From Bacteroidota bacterium (GTDB lineage: Bacteria > Bacteroidota > Bacteroidia > AKYH767-A > OLB10), in contig JADKFA010000012.1 of NCBI GenBank assembly GCA_016717725.1, positions 62,001 to 126,000 of the forward strand: 64,000 nucleotides of DNA. The letters are read 5' to 3'. This document shows, one piece after another, positions 43,489 to 53,179 of this stretch. The position numbers were made by a program, and so were the translations under genes. The notes beneath the pieces are model-generated. The model was not told the DNA's origin, searched no databases, and saw only the letters and a program-made list of their open reading frames with translations. How positions within the stretch are numbered: the first letter of the stretch is position 1; every line of letters begins with the position of its first letter.

Positions 43489-44544
43489 CTACCCTCTCGC
43501 CACCGCCCATCTCAATTTTGCTGATTTGGCTCTGGGATTACTATTGATTTCCTGCAACGAAGGACGTATCACATCATTCGAAATCTCCTGGTAAATTCCG
43601 CCTCTGAATAAATTTTGAAATGATTTTTTCACTCTTCTGTCTTCTCCTGAATGAAACGAAAGTATAGCTACTCGACCGCCGGGTGCAAGTACGTAAGGTA
43701 GTTTTTCTAAGAATTTATCCAACACACCAAACTCATCATTCACCGCAATGCGCAATGCTTGAAAACAGCGTTGACAAGATTTTTTAATTTCTTCTTTGCG
43801 CTGTGCTTCTGGTAAATATTTTAAAGCATCCTGAATGATTATTTGTAAATCAGAAGTGGTATTAATTTTTTTTCCTTTTGAAAGATGGAAGGCGATGGTT
43901 TGCGATATGGCAGCTGCATGCGGTTCATCGGAATTTTCAATTAGCAATTCTTCCAGCTGTAATTTGGAAATATTTTTCAAAAACCCGGCTGCTGATTTTC
44001 CACTCGTGGGATTTAATCTTAAATCTAATGGACCCTCAACCTTAAACGAAAATCCACGTTCTGGATTATCAATTTGCATAGACGATACGCCTAAGTCGGC
44101 TAATACAAAATCAAATTGTCCAACTTCATTGCTCAACAAATCAATGGACGAAAAATTCATTTTTTTAACGGTGAGTACATCTTCCCCAAAACCCATGGCT
44201 GCTAACCGCTCTTTTGTTTTTGGTAATTCGAATGGATCCACATCGATGGCGAATAAATGTCCGTTGGGAACTAATTTTTTTAATATTTCGGCACTGTGTC
44301 CACCGTAGCCTAAAGTTGCATCTAATCCTTTTTGTCCAGGAGAAATTTGTAGAAAATCTAAAATCTCATTCACACAAATGGATCGATGCATACCGGCCGG
44401 TGTTCTTCCTTGCTCCATCACTTTCGCAACATCATCCCCATAAAGAGCGGGATCCAACTCCTTATACTTTTCTTTAAATGCTTTTGGATGTGTGCCCTTG
44501 TAACGAACTCTACGTTGACGTTTTTCTGGATCTTGATCTTCCAT
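43489..44544 (-). CDS. rsmH: 16S rRNA (cytosine-1402-N4)-methyltransferase RsmH
   Basis: A 351-residue SAM-dependent methyltransferase. The core has the entry MHRSICVNEILDFL, the SAM-binding loop GLDATLGYGGHSAEILKKL, FVLADLGVSSMQIDNPERGF, and the C-terminal RVAILSFHSGEDRRVKKSF and ARAKSAKLR-type end (PRAKSAKLRWA). An unusual ~50-residue charged N-terminal extension (MEDQDPEKRQRRVRYKGTHP...) precedes the core; most homologues are about 300-315 residues. It is usually the first gene of the mra/mur cluster, but here no mur gene follows; downstream is repeat DNA. Confidence 0.94.
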   Translation of the reverse strand: MEDQDPEKRQRRVRYKGTHPKAFKEKYKELDPALYGDDVAKVMEQGRTPAGMHRSICVNEILDFLQISPGQKGLDATLGYGGHSAEILKKLVPNGHLFAIDVDPFELPKTKERLAAMGFGEDVLTVKKMNFSSIDLLSNEVGQFDFVLADLGVSSMQIDNPERGFSFKVEGPLDLRLNPTSGKSAAGFLKNISKLQLEELLIENSDEPHAAAISQTIAFHLSKGKKINTTSDLQIIIQDALKYLPEAQRKEEIKKSCQRCFQALRIAVNDEFGVLDKFLEKLPYVLAPGGRVAILSFHSGEDRRVKKSFQNLFRGGIYQEISNDVIRPSLQEINSNPRAKSAKLRWAVARG

Positions 44545-44593
44545 TGGGTAAAGTTAATGAATAGCTTCTTTCCATTCGCGTTTTGTTAGAACA

Positions 44594-44841
44594 AAACCCC
44601 GAAGGGGTGAAATGATTATAGAGAATAGGAAAATAAAAAAACCAAAACCCAGAATGGGTGACATTATTGGCTACAAAGAATTGCCAATTATTGTTATTCG
44701 AAGCAAAATCATATTAACTTGCAAATACATTTTTCGTTAGGAATCCGATTGCAATATCGCGGCTTTAACATTTCACCCCTTCGGGGTTTTGGATGTGGGG
44801 CGTATCTTCATTTCTATAATCATTTCACCCCTTCGGGGTTT
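44594..44841. repeat. Inverted 29-base repeats and related hairpins
   Basis: AAACCCCGAAGGGGTGAAAT-GATTATAGA at 44594-44622 and its exact complement at 44813-44841 flank 190 bases. That stretch holds two more copies of the hairpin word (CCCAGAATGGG near 44647; TTTCACCCCTTCGGGG near 44771). Each has an ACCCC-GAA-GGGGT stem. No gene is visible in 44545-44996; the piece from 44842 to 44996 holds nothing recognisable. Confidence 0.85.
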
Positions 44842-44996
44842 GTAATCGACAAAAATAAATCAGTCTAATAACTAGCAGCTCACCGGCAGTGTACTTGAAG
44901 TACGAGGCTTACAGAATCTCATAAATCACATACTAAAAACTATATGGATAAAAATTCCGTGCGAAACCCATATATTTACCCAACAAAACCATTTGC

Positions 44997-46523
44997 ATGC
45001 TCCGAATTTTATTCATTTTAATTCTCGCATCCTCCTCACTCTCTGCTCAATTTACTGATCGTTATTGGGTATTTGGTGATAGTGCAGGAATCGATTTTAA
45101 AATAATTAGTAGTCCGCAACCTGCTAGTAGTATATTACGTTCAAGAGGTACCTGTGCTAGTATTTGTGATAGCTTAGGTGATTTATTGTTTTATTGTGGA
45201 TCGCCATATGTTTATCAATGGATAGTTCAGCCTAATTTTAACTATACTTTGGGTCATATTATCAATAAGAATCATCAATTGATGCAATCGGGTGATTCAA
45301 TAGTTGGCTTAGGCTGGTATCAAGAAATGTTAATTGTTCCCATGCCTGACAATGACAGCTTATTTTATATTTTTTGTGCGGCACCATCTAATACAAATCA
45401 TGGTATGTTTTATTCTATAGTTGATATAAAGTACAACAACGGAGAAGGAAGAGTTATTCAAAAGAATGTTCAACTCCGTAATGATACTCTTAGCGACGGG
45501 ATCACTGCCACCCGTCATGGTAACGGAAGAGATTGGTGGGTAGTGGTGCGTAGCTGGAAAACCGTGCCGACGAGAGATATAACAGCCTATTTAATAAGTC
45601 CAAGCGGGGTCGTAGCAAATCCAACTCAATATATAGGGCCTAATGTCTCCAATCAAAGTTGGTACCGCTTAAAATTCAATTCGGATGGAACGCGTTTATA
45701 TAATACTGCAGCTACAGGTGTAATTGAACGATACAATTTTAATCGTTGTACTGGAATTTTTTCCGGCCGTCAAATTTACTCAACGCAAAGTAGCTCTTTA
45801 AATGGACTTTGGGATTTTGAAGTTTCACAAAATGAAAACCAACTGTATGTTTTAAATATTTATCAAGGTCCGAATGGAGATAGCGCCTATTTAATACAGT
45901 TTAATTTGGATTCTGTAAATTTTCTTTCTAGTGCAGTATATCTGGATTATTATTTGGCACCGGACAGACCAGGCGCACTCAAGAGAGGGCCTGATAATAA
46001 GATATATATTAGTATAGGCACTGAGAACTCAGATTCATGTTTTGATTATTTGTATTGCTATGAGACAGTTAATACTACGAATTCAAACTTGTCTGTAATA
46101 AATCATCCGGACAGCTCGGGAACAGCCTGCGATTACCAGGCATTTAGTTTTTACTTAGATGGACATAAAGCATATTATGGCCTACCTAATAATCACAATT
46201 ACGAACTGGGTGCTTTAATAGGTTCTCCCTGTGATACGCTTACCGTTGGAATTAGTGAATTATTTCCCAAAAATGGAACTCTGAGAATTTACTATGATAA
46301 AGAATGGCAAAGTATTTTTCTAAATGCCGAAGAGTTAAAGGGGCGTTCAGGTTCACTGCAAATTTTTAATAGTAGTGGACAGTTGATTTATGATACCAAG
46401 GCAAATGTTGATGGAGGGTATTATACATCGAGTATTTTGTTTTCGTATCCGGCCAACGGGGTATATATTGTTAGATTACAAACTGACAAAGAAGTACTCA
46501 CTGGGAAATTTGTGAAGTGGTAG
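44997..46523 (+). CDS. Secreted protein with T9SS type A sorting domain
   Basis: A 508-residue exported protein. Signal peptide MLRILFILILASSSLSAQ is followed by FTDRYWVFGDSAGIDFKIIS and SRGTCASICDSLGDLLFYCG, the opening found in many Bacteroidota proteins of propeller/PKD type that report a figure-like N-terminal repeat. Further strand-rich repeats follow (YRLKFNSDGTRLYNTAATGV, LNGLWDFEVSQNENQLYVLN). The C-terminus (GTLRIYYDKEWQSIFLNAEE to TGKFVKW) is a T9SS type A domain. The function is unknown; likely surface-located or released. Confidence 0.85.
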   Translation: MLRILFILILASSSLSAQFTDRYWVFGDSAGIDFKIISSPQPASSILRSRGTCASICDSLGDLLFYCGSPYVYQWIVQPNFNYTLGHIINKNHQLMQSGDSIVGLGWYQEMLIVPMPDNDSLFYIFCAAPSNTNHGMFYSIVDIKYNNGEGRVIQKNVQLRNDTLSDGITATRHGNGRDWWVVVRSWKTVPTRDITAYLISPSGVVANPTQYIGPNVSNQSWYRLKFNSDGTRLYNTAATGVIERYNFNRCTGIFSGRQIYSTQSSSLNGLWDFEVSQNENQLYVLNIYQGPNGDSAYLIQFNLDSVNFLSSAVYLDYYLAPDRPGALKRGPDNKIYISIGTENSDSCFDYLYCYETVNTTNSNLSVINHPDSSGTACDYQAFSFYLDGHKAYYGLPNNHNYELGALIGSPCDTLTVGISELFPKNGTLRIYYDKEWQSIFLNAEELKGRSGSLQIFNSSGQLIYDTKANVDGGYYTSSILFSYPANGVYIVRLQTDKEVLTGKFVKW

Positions 46524-46759
46524 TTTTGTGGGAATATAGTTTTGATAAAAATTCTAGTGTCGGGTTTAATTTTAATTTTGGAAGAAATTCTCGAAGGCTG
46601 CTAGTTTCTACCTGTTAGGATTCATAATTATTTTTTTGTGACCTCTGTGAAAAACTTTGTGCCCTCTGTGGTAAAAGAAAATCACTATGATTAACTATGA
46701 ATTCTTTCATTTAAAAAATATTTCCAACTTTCGTAAAATCTCAATTATTTTTATCAAGA

Positions 46760-47434
46760 TCACAATTCTTTCAAATCCATATATTTCATATGCCTCACAA
46801 TCCAATTGCGTTTTTTAATGATGTATGGAGTAGGGTGACTCGCCGACCATCGAATCGGGTTGGGTAAGATGGCAGCAATGGTAGCCGCTTCTTTTTTGGT
46901 AAGATCACTAGAAGATTTATTAAAATAATATTGTGCCGCGGCCTCAGCGCCATATACCCCCGGACCCATCTCAATCACATTTAAATACACTTCTATAATT
47001 CTCTCTTTACTCCAACAAATTTCAATAACGAAAGTGAAATAAACTTCTAAGCCTTTACGAATCCAGGATCTTCCTGGCCACAGAAAAACATTTTTTGCCG
47101 TTTGTTGACTGATGGTACTTGCACCTTTCACTTTTTTTCCTTTGTGCTTTTCGTTGTACTTCATCGCTTTTTCGATGGCCTCCATATCGAATCCGAAATG
47201 CTCAGCAAATTTTTGATCTTCGGCAGTAACAACAGCTAAGGGCATGTTCTTTCCAATCTCCTCCAGCGATTTCCAGTCTTTGTCAATTTTCCCATCCTCC
47301 ATTTCAAAATAGCGGATGATCATGAGCGGAGTAACAGGAATCGGCACAAATCGAAAGATCAAAGTGCTAACAAAGCTGATTATAACAAATCCCAGCAGCA
47401 CTCTTAAAAGTATTTTAAATCCCTTTTTAAGCAT
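46760..47434 (-). CDS. mtgA: Monofunctional biosynthetic peptidoglycan transglycosylase
   Basis: A 224-residue GT51 enzyme polymerising lipid II into glycan strands at the inner membrane. An N-terminal membrane helix (RVLLGFVIISFVSTLIF) precedes the catalytic region. TAEDQKFAEHFGFD holds the first catalytic Glu, GASTISQQTAKNVFLWPGRS the second motif, ICWSKERIIEVYLNVIEMGP the third, with GVYGAEAAAQYYFNK after it. No transpeptidase domain is present, as expected for MtgA. Confidence 0.94.
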   Translation of the reverse strand: MLKKGFKILLRVLLGFVIISFVSTLIFRFVPIPVTPLMIIRYFEMEDGKIDKDWKSLEEIGKNMPLAVVTAEDQKFAEHFGFDMEAIEKAMKYNEKHKGKKVKGASTISQQTAKNVFLWPGRSWIRKGLEVYFTFVIEICWSKERIIEVYLNVIEMGPGVYGAEAAAQYYFNKSSSDLTKKEAATIAAILPNPIRWSASHPTPYIIKKRNWIVRHMKYMDLKEL

Positions 47435-47732
47435 GCAGCGAAAGTAATCAAAGTTTCTCGCAGTGGCTTCGCTTCAGGAAAGTTTCTCGCAAAGGCGCAA
47501 AGCTGCAAAGTTTCTCTCTGAGGCTGCGCTTCAGGAAAGTTACTCGCAAAGGCGCAGAGCCCTGCTACCGGTAGGCAGGCGCAAAGTTTCATGGACGAAA
47601 GTTTAGCTTAGCGTCTTTGAAAGAAAATTTGTCGCAGCGCAGCCTTAGCGACTTTGCGCCTTTGCGAGAAAATTTATCAAAGCGCAGCCTTCTCGAGTAA
47701 AAATTGCCAATAAATTTTTTAGTTTTGTATTG
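47435..47732. repeat. Direct and inverted GCAAAGTTTCTCGCAAAGGCG repeats
   Basis: Three copies of AAAGTTTCTCGCAAAGGCGC-like words occur on the plus strand near 47450, 47481 and 47538, and an inverted set at 47653-47690 (CTTTGCGCCTTTGCGAG). A hairpin CCTGCTACCGGTAGGCAGG lies at 47571-47589. No gene. Confidence 0.75.
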
Positions 47733-48080
47733 ATGGCCATAAAAAACATACGCGCATACGAAAACTTACACATTGTACTTTGGTTAATAAAAGATACTTG
47801 CTGGGTTATGGATTTTAAAACAGCCGGACTCATCATGATCTTTCCTACCATTCTCGTTGCATTACACATTACCTGGTTGCATCGAAAAGAGGTAACGGAA
47901 CTATACCACAATTTAGCCGTCGTAGCATGGATCTGTGCCAATACCACCTGGATGATTGGTGAATTTTTTTACAACGATACCTTGCGTCCGATAGCCACCG
48001 TATTTTTTACAATTGGATTATTACTGGTCTCGATTTATTACCTCATCGTCCGACCATCTCTCCGAAAAAAACTAGATTAA
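47733..48080 (+). CDS. Small membrane protein of unknown function
   Basis: A 115-residue protein with three predicted membrane helices: FKTAGLIMIFPTILVALHIT, NLAVVAWICANTTWMIGEFF and IATVFFTIGLLLVSIYYLIV. It starts MAIKNIRAYENLHIVLWLIK. ATG 47733 is preferred over a start one codon upstream. I recognise no family. Its stop overlaps the stop region of purL by four bases in a convergent arrangement. Confidence 0.7.
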   Translation: MAIKNIRAYENLHIVLWLIKDTCWVMDFKTAGLIMIFPTILVALHITWLHRKEVTELYHNLAVVAWICANTTWMIGEFFYNDTLRPIATVFFTIGLLLVSIYYLIVRPSLRKKLD

Positions 48081-50314
48081 TTCGCCATCAATTCTCCAAT
48101 CGCCGAATCGTATTTCACACGATAAGAGTCTACCGTACCATAGGATTTTTCATCAATCACCACTTCAATCCCTCTTACTTCACCTAAATTTGTGAAGTCA
48201 ACTTCAGTCTCGGCAATCATTTCTACAAAGGCATCTAACTGATCAGGATGAACACTTACAATCACACGACTTTGCGCTTCACCAAATAGAAATGCATCTT
48301 TTCTAAAATCTTCATCGGTATCAATTCTAAATCCGAGGTTTCCTGCCATCGCAGATTCTAATAAACAAATGAAGAGTCCACCGTCAGAAATATCATGCGC
48401 GCTTTGAATCAATTTCGAAGCAATCAATTTTTTAACGAGATCTTGCACTTGATATTCCACATCTAAATCAAAGTAAGGTGCAGGACTATTTTTTATTCCG
48501 CAATAGGAATATAAATATTCAGATGCATTAATATCGTCTTGTGAAGCGCCAAGCATAAACAATACATCGCCTTCATTTTTAAAATTCAAGCCCATGGATT
48601 TATTCTTGTCGGGAACAATGCCCACCATTCCAATAGTAGGAGTAGGGAAAACAGGAACTTCACCTTGTTCGTTTTTCGATTGATTGTAAAAACTTACATT
48701 TCCACCCGTCACTGGAGTTTCAAATTTTAAACATGCTTTCGACATTCCTTTTATCGCATGCACAAACTGCCAATATACTTCCGGATTATAAGGATTTCCA
48801 AAATTCAAACAGTTCGTCACCGCAGATGGAATTCCACCCGAGCAAACAATATTACGAGCTGCTTCAGCAACCGCAATCGCACATCCTTGTTCCGGATCGC
48901 TGTACACATAACGTGAGTTGCAGTCTACGGTTAACGCTAATCCTTTCTTCGTTCCACGCACATCAATTAGTGCTGCATCACTCGGACGATTGGTCGTCAT
49001 GTTAATTGTTCCCACCATCGAATCGTATTGCGTATACACCCAACGTTTAGAAGCAATGTTTGGATGCGTAGCAAGATGCATCATAACGGCAGGCATATCC
49101 GAAACATCCTTTACTGAATTAATATCAAAAGCTTTGTTCTTCTTGATATATGTTGGCTCCGTATATTCTCTTTGGTAGATGGGTGCTCCACCTCCTAATA
49201 CTAAGGCATCTGCAGGAACATCAGCCAACTTCTCATCACCCATAAAGAAATGCAATCTTTCTCCTTCTATTACTTCGCCAATCTGCGTACAATTCAAATC
49301 CCACTTCTTGAAAATTTCTTCGACGGCTTTCTCTTCTCCTTTCTTCACCACCACCAACATACGTTCTTGTGATTCACTCAATAAAATTTCCCATCCTTTC
49401 ATGTTTGCTTGTCGAGTAGGAACTTTATCAAGCCAAATATTCATTCCGTGCTTACCCTTCGCCGACATCTCGCTCGTAGAACAAATAATTCCCGCAGCGC
49501 CCATGTCTTGCATGCCAATCACAGCACCGGTCTTAATAATTTCTAATGTTGCTTCAAGTAAAAGTTTTTCCATAAACGGATCACCTACTTGAACAGAAGG
49601 AAGATCATCTTGCGAATCAGCGTGCAAATCGCCCGATGCAAACGTAGCTCCGTGAATCCCATCTTTACCAGTAGAAGATCCAACGATGTAAACTGGATTT
49701 CCAGCACCGTATGAAATTGCCGAAACCGTTTCGCCTTCTTTCACAATTCCCACCGACATGGCATTCACCAAAATATTTACGTTAAACGAATCATCAAAGA
49801 ATACTTCGCCGCCTACTGTAGGTACACCAAATGCATTTCCGTAATCACCAATTCCTTTCACAACGCCACGCATCAACCATTGTGTCTTTGCCAAATTCGG
49901 ATTACCAAAACGCAATGAATTTAATTGTGCAATGGGACGAGCACCCATCGTAAAAATATCACGATTGATTCCACCAACACCTGTGGCAGCACCTTGATAA
50001 GGTTCAATGGCTGAGGGATGATTATGCGATTCAATTTTAAACGCACACGCTAATCCATCACCAATAGCCACCAAGCCGGCATTCTCTTCGCCAGCCTTTG
50101 CCAACATATGCGGACCTTCTTTTGGAAGCGTTTTCAACCAAGTGATCGAATTCTTATACGAGCAGTGCTCCGACCACATCACCGAAAAAATACTAAGTTC
50201 CGTGAAATTGGGAACTCGACCTAAAATTTCTTTGATTTTAGCAAATTCATCAGGTAAAAGACCTAGTTTCTTCGCGGTTTCAACGGTTGTTAATTCTTCT
50301 GTAGCAAGCGACAT
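48077..50314 (-). CDS. purL: Phosphoribosylformylglycinamidine synthase II
   Basis: A 745-residue PurL of the small type, which needs separate PurS and PurQ subunits (not seen here). It makes FGAM from FGAR, ATP and glutamine-derived ammonia. Recognisable segments are SVMWSEHCSYKNSITWLKTL, HNHPSAIEPYQGAATGVGGI, GDYGNAFGVPTVGGEVFF, GATFASGDLHADSQDDLPSV, GMQDMGAAGIICSTSEMSAK and the C-terminal SAHDISDGGLFICLLESAM. The FGAR/ATP-binding regions of both tandem halves are complete. It is a third purine-pathway gene in the window, not linked to purE/purK. Confidence 0.96.
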   Translation of the reverse strand: MSLATEELTTVETAKKLGLLPDEFAKIKEILGRVPNFTELSIFSVMWSEHCSYKNSITWLKTLPKEGPHMLAKAGEENAGLVAIGDGLACAFKIESHNHPSAIEPYQGAATGVGGINRDIFTMGARPIAQLNSLRFGNPNLAKTQWLMRGVVKGIGDYGNAFGVPTVGGEVFFDDSFNVNILVNAMSVGIVKEGETVSAISYGAGNPVYIVGSSTGKDGIHGATFASGDLHADSQDDLPSVQVGDPFMEKLLLEATLEIIKTGAVIGMQDMGAAGIICSTSEMSAKGKHGMNIWLDKVPTRQANMKGWEILLSESQERMLVVVKKGEEKAVEEIFKKWDLNCTQIGEVIEGERLHFFMGDEKLADVPADALVLGGGAPIYQREYTEPTYIKKNKAFDINSVKDVSDMPAVMMHLATHPNIASKRWVYTQYDSMVGTINMTTNRPSDAALIDVRGTKKGLALTVDCNSRYVYSDPEQGCAIAVAEAARNIVCSGGIPSAVTNCLNFGNPYNPEVYWQFVHAIKGMSKACLKFETPVTGGNVSFYNQSKNEQGEVPVFPTPTIGMVGIVPDKNKSMGLNFKNEGDVLFMLGASQDDINASEYLYSYCGIKNSPAPYFDLDVEYQVQDLVKKLIASKLIQSAHDISDGGLFICLLESAMAGNLGFRIDTDEDFRKDAFLFGEAQSRVIVSVHPDQLDAFVEMIAETEVDFTNLGEVRGIEVVIDEKSYGTVDSYRVKYDSAIGELMAN

Positions 50315-50428
50315 AGTTTGTTTTTTTATGGATGTAATTAAGAATGAAAGAGTAAAGTCGAGGACCTTTTTTCATTCCTAATTTTCTTTTGCAAAAATAG
50401 GATGTTTACTTCTATGCTCGTATTATTT

Positions 50429-50436
50429 TATCTTTG
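50429..50436 (+). promoter_or_regulatory. Candidate -7 box of the polytopic membrane pair
   Basis: TATCTTTG ends five bases before the ATG at 50442; no clear TTG at -33. It predicts a nearly leaderless message. Confidence 0.45.
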
Positions 50437-50441
50437 ACGAT

Positions 50442-51759
50442 ATGCTTGAACTCGCTTTAACGCTTTCCGCCATTTTCTTCGCTATATACTTGATTGGCAA
50501 ATGGAAGATATTCCAAATGGAAGGTATTTCCGTTTCGGTTTTTAAAGGATTGTTTATAATTAAAATTATAGCCGCTTTAGCCTTATATGTAATTTATACT
50601 CAATATTATAAGGACCGTGCTTATGCCGATATTTTTCGATATTATGACGATTCTGAAGTAATTTATAACACGCTGTTTTCAAAGCCCTGGGATTTCTTTC
50701 GAATGCTAACTGGAATTGATGGTCGGGCACCCGAAATTTTGCCTTATTACGATGTCATGAAAAATTGGTATAACACCGATTTGATCTTTAATGATAGCCG
50801 CACCATGATTAGAATTAATGCTTTTTTGCGACTTTTTTCTATGGGAACTTATTTTCCACATGCCGTAGTGATGTGTTTTTTGGCCATGCTTGGATTAACA
50901 GGAATATTTAGAGTCGCAAACGAATTGATAAAAGGAAAATCGCTTTTGTTGATGATTATTATTTTTTTGTTGCCATCCACTTTGTTATGGACATCTGGAA
51001 TGATTAAAGAGGCATTTTTAATTTTTGCATTGGGAGTATTGATGTATCAAATTTCACAGGCATTAAAGTTGAATGATTTTTCAGGAAAACGAATTTCGTT
51101 TATGGTAATTTCCATGATGATTTTATTGACGGTAAAAGCTTACGTTTTATTTTTTAATTTTCCCTGTTTTATTAATTTGGATAATTAGTCATTATCGAAA
51201 AAGTATTTCATACTTGTTTATGATTTTATTTTTTACTGGATATTTTTTACTCTTGGGTAGTATGGCTCCCGTACTAATTGGAAAGGAGGTGCCTTCTATG
51301 ATCGCAAAAAAACAAGCTGAATTTTATTTCGTTGCCGATCGTGAAAATGCGCAGAGCGTTATTGAAGTAACACGATTGGAACCTACTTGGACCAGTTTAA
51401 TTGTGGAAGCACCGAGTGCTTTTCTTCGAACTTTGTTTTTGCCAATGCCACAACATGCGCATAATATTTTAATGTGGTTTTCGGTGTTGGAAAATTTCCT
51501 CATTCTATTTATTATTTTATTCCTAATATTTACTTTGAAAAAACAGAAATTGCCACCCAATTTAATGTTGGTTTCAGCATTTTTTGTTTTTGGATGTACC
51601 ATATTTGTTCTGTCAGGATGGGTAACTCCCATCATTGGGGCATTAGTTCGCTATAAAGTTCCCGGACTTCCATTCTTCCTCTTTCCACTCACTTTCTTTT
51701 CGTATCACAAATGGATGAGTGGTGCGCAGTTCAAATGGTTTTATTCTAATAAAGGATAA
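50442..51759 (+). pseudogene. Polytopic membrane protein, split by a one-base frameshift
   Basis: The first frame (50442-51188) gives ten or so hydrophobic segments, with a large loop containing RYYDDSEVIYNTLFSKPWDF and the phrase PSTLLWTSGMIKEAFLIFAL. It ends in a spurious stop. The continuation starting at about 51165 in the next frame reads PVLLIWIISHYRKSISYLFM and goes on to SYHKWMSGAQFKWFYSNKG. Removing one base from the TTTTCCC run at 51158-51164 restores a single 438-residue protein, close to the 426 residues of the paralogue that follows two bases later. The family looks like an EpsG-like or GT-C-type polytopic protein, which is an inference from architecture only. Confidence 0.8.
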
Positions 51760-51761
51760 GC

Positions 51762-53042
51762 ATGTTTCTTCTCATTCTGCATATCATCTTGGTGTATTTT
51801 ATTTTTTCACGCACCCAATGGTTGCGGTTAGATGGAATTTCAAAGGGATTAGTACCATTTATTCTTTTGCTAAAAGTTATTGGCGGATATTTTATAGCTC
51901 GCTATTATTTAGCAACGTATAAGGGGGGTGATATGCTCGGTTACCTTGCGGATGCAAATCAGTTTTATATTTTGTTTACACAGAATCCTGTATATTTTTT
52001 AAAAATGTTAGTTGGTTTGGATGTTCCAGCCGAATCCATGCGCGAATTTTATTCTCATTTAACGTCGTGGTTTACGAGTGGATATTCAAATCAATATAAT
52101 GACGCTCGTTCTGTGATTCGATTTCATGCATTAATACGATTATTTTCTAATGGAAATGATTGGATTCACTTACTGTGGTCGAATGTATTTTGTTTGATGG
52201 GAATGATTGCTTTAATCAAGTTCATTGCGCATCAAAGAATTCAATCGAGTACATTTTATCAATTTGCATTGCTCCTTTTATTTATCCCCAATGTTTTTAT
52301 TTGGTCTTCCGCTATTATGAAGGAACCCTTGTTAATTTTTGCCATGGGAATGACATTAAGGTATTTTCAATTGTGGAATGATGAAAGAAACTTTATTAAT
52401 TTCTTTAAGTTTTTAATTTTCGTTTTCTGTTTTTTACTTGTTAAATCCTTTTGGTTGCTCGCATTCTTGCCAGGAATTTTAATTTGGACTTTATTTCCTC
52501 AGATGAAAAAATCGGTGGTGATGATTACACTTTCTTATGCAGTATCGCTGATCATCGTGTTATTGGTTGGTGAAGTGGTGTTGTCATTTAATTTGCCCGA
52601 TCTCCTTTTTGGGCAACAAAGAAATATGTGGCGATTTGTGGTTTATATGAATTCAGGTAGTCTTATTCATCCTCTTTCTTTTGCACCAAATCCGATGAGT
52701 TTTCTATTGCATATTCCGGAAGCCTTTTGTTATGGAATGTTCCAGCCTTGGCCTTGGCAATTAGCCAAATGGTTTTATTTTCCACTCTCTCTTGAAAATT
52801 TTATTTTTCCTGCGATGGTCGCCCTCAGCATTTATAAATTTAAAATAATTGGAAATCGTATTTCCCCTGAAATGGTAATAGCCCTCATTGCGGGAATGGT
52901 CATCGTGATTATTAGCGCTTTCACGACTCCAGTGATTGGGAGCTTAATTCGGTATCGGATGCCGGGATTGTTGTTGATGGTATTAACAGCCTTAGCTTTT
53001 TTGTATTCAAGAAATGTAATGCCATTTCCTAAAATAAAATAG
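51762..53042 (+). CDS. Polytopic membrane protein, intact paralogue of the preceding gene
   Basis: A 426-residue membrane protein with about ten predicted helices. It shares with its neighbour the loop pattern (YKGGDMLGYLADANQFYILF, a Phe/Tyr-rich soluble loop, ARSVIRFHALIRLFSNGN) and the phrase PNVFIWSSAIMKEPLLIFAM, where S-x-x-x-K-E is conserved in both. SLIRYRMPGLLLM near the C-terminus matches ALVRYKVPGLPFF in the paralogue. The two are a tandem duplication. Such proteins resemble EpsG/Wzy-like or GT-C-type envelope proteins, but no enzymatic motif can be assigned. Confidence 0.8.
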   Translation: MFLLILHIILVYFIFSRTQWLRLDGISKGLVPFILLLKVIGGYFIARYYLATYKGGDMLGYLADANQFYILFTQNPVYFLKMLVGLDVPAESMREFYSHLTSWFTSGYSNQYNDARSVIRFHALIRLFSNGNDWIHLLWSNVFCLMGMIALIKFIAHQRIQSSTFYQFALLLLFIPNVFIWSSAIMKEPLLIFAMGMTLRYFQLWNDERNFINFFKFLIFVFCFLLVKSFWLLAFLPGILIWTLFPQMKKSVVMITLSYAVSLIIVLLVGEVVLSFNLPDLLFGQQRNMWRFVVYMNSGSLIHPLSFAPNPMSFLLHIPEAFCYGMFQPWPWQLAKWFYFPLSLENFIFPAMVALSIYKFKIIGNRISPEMVIALIAGMVIVIISAFTTPVIGSLIRYRMPGLLLMVLTALAFLYSRNVMPFPKIK

Positions 53043-53179
53043 ATTAATGGCATTATGCCGATCGAGAGATTAACATTAACAGTTATGGATCTAAATGATA
53101 GTGAGCATCGGTATAAATTCCGTCTCCAACCCTTCAAATTGATTTTTCTATTTACTTTGCATAAACGAAAATACAGCCT

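Noticed and set aside
48733..49592. Plus-strand frames opposite purL
   Set aside because: Shadows in a strongly conserved enzyme gene.
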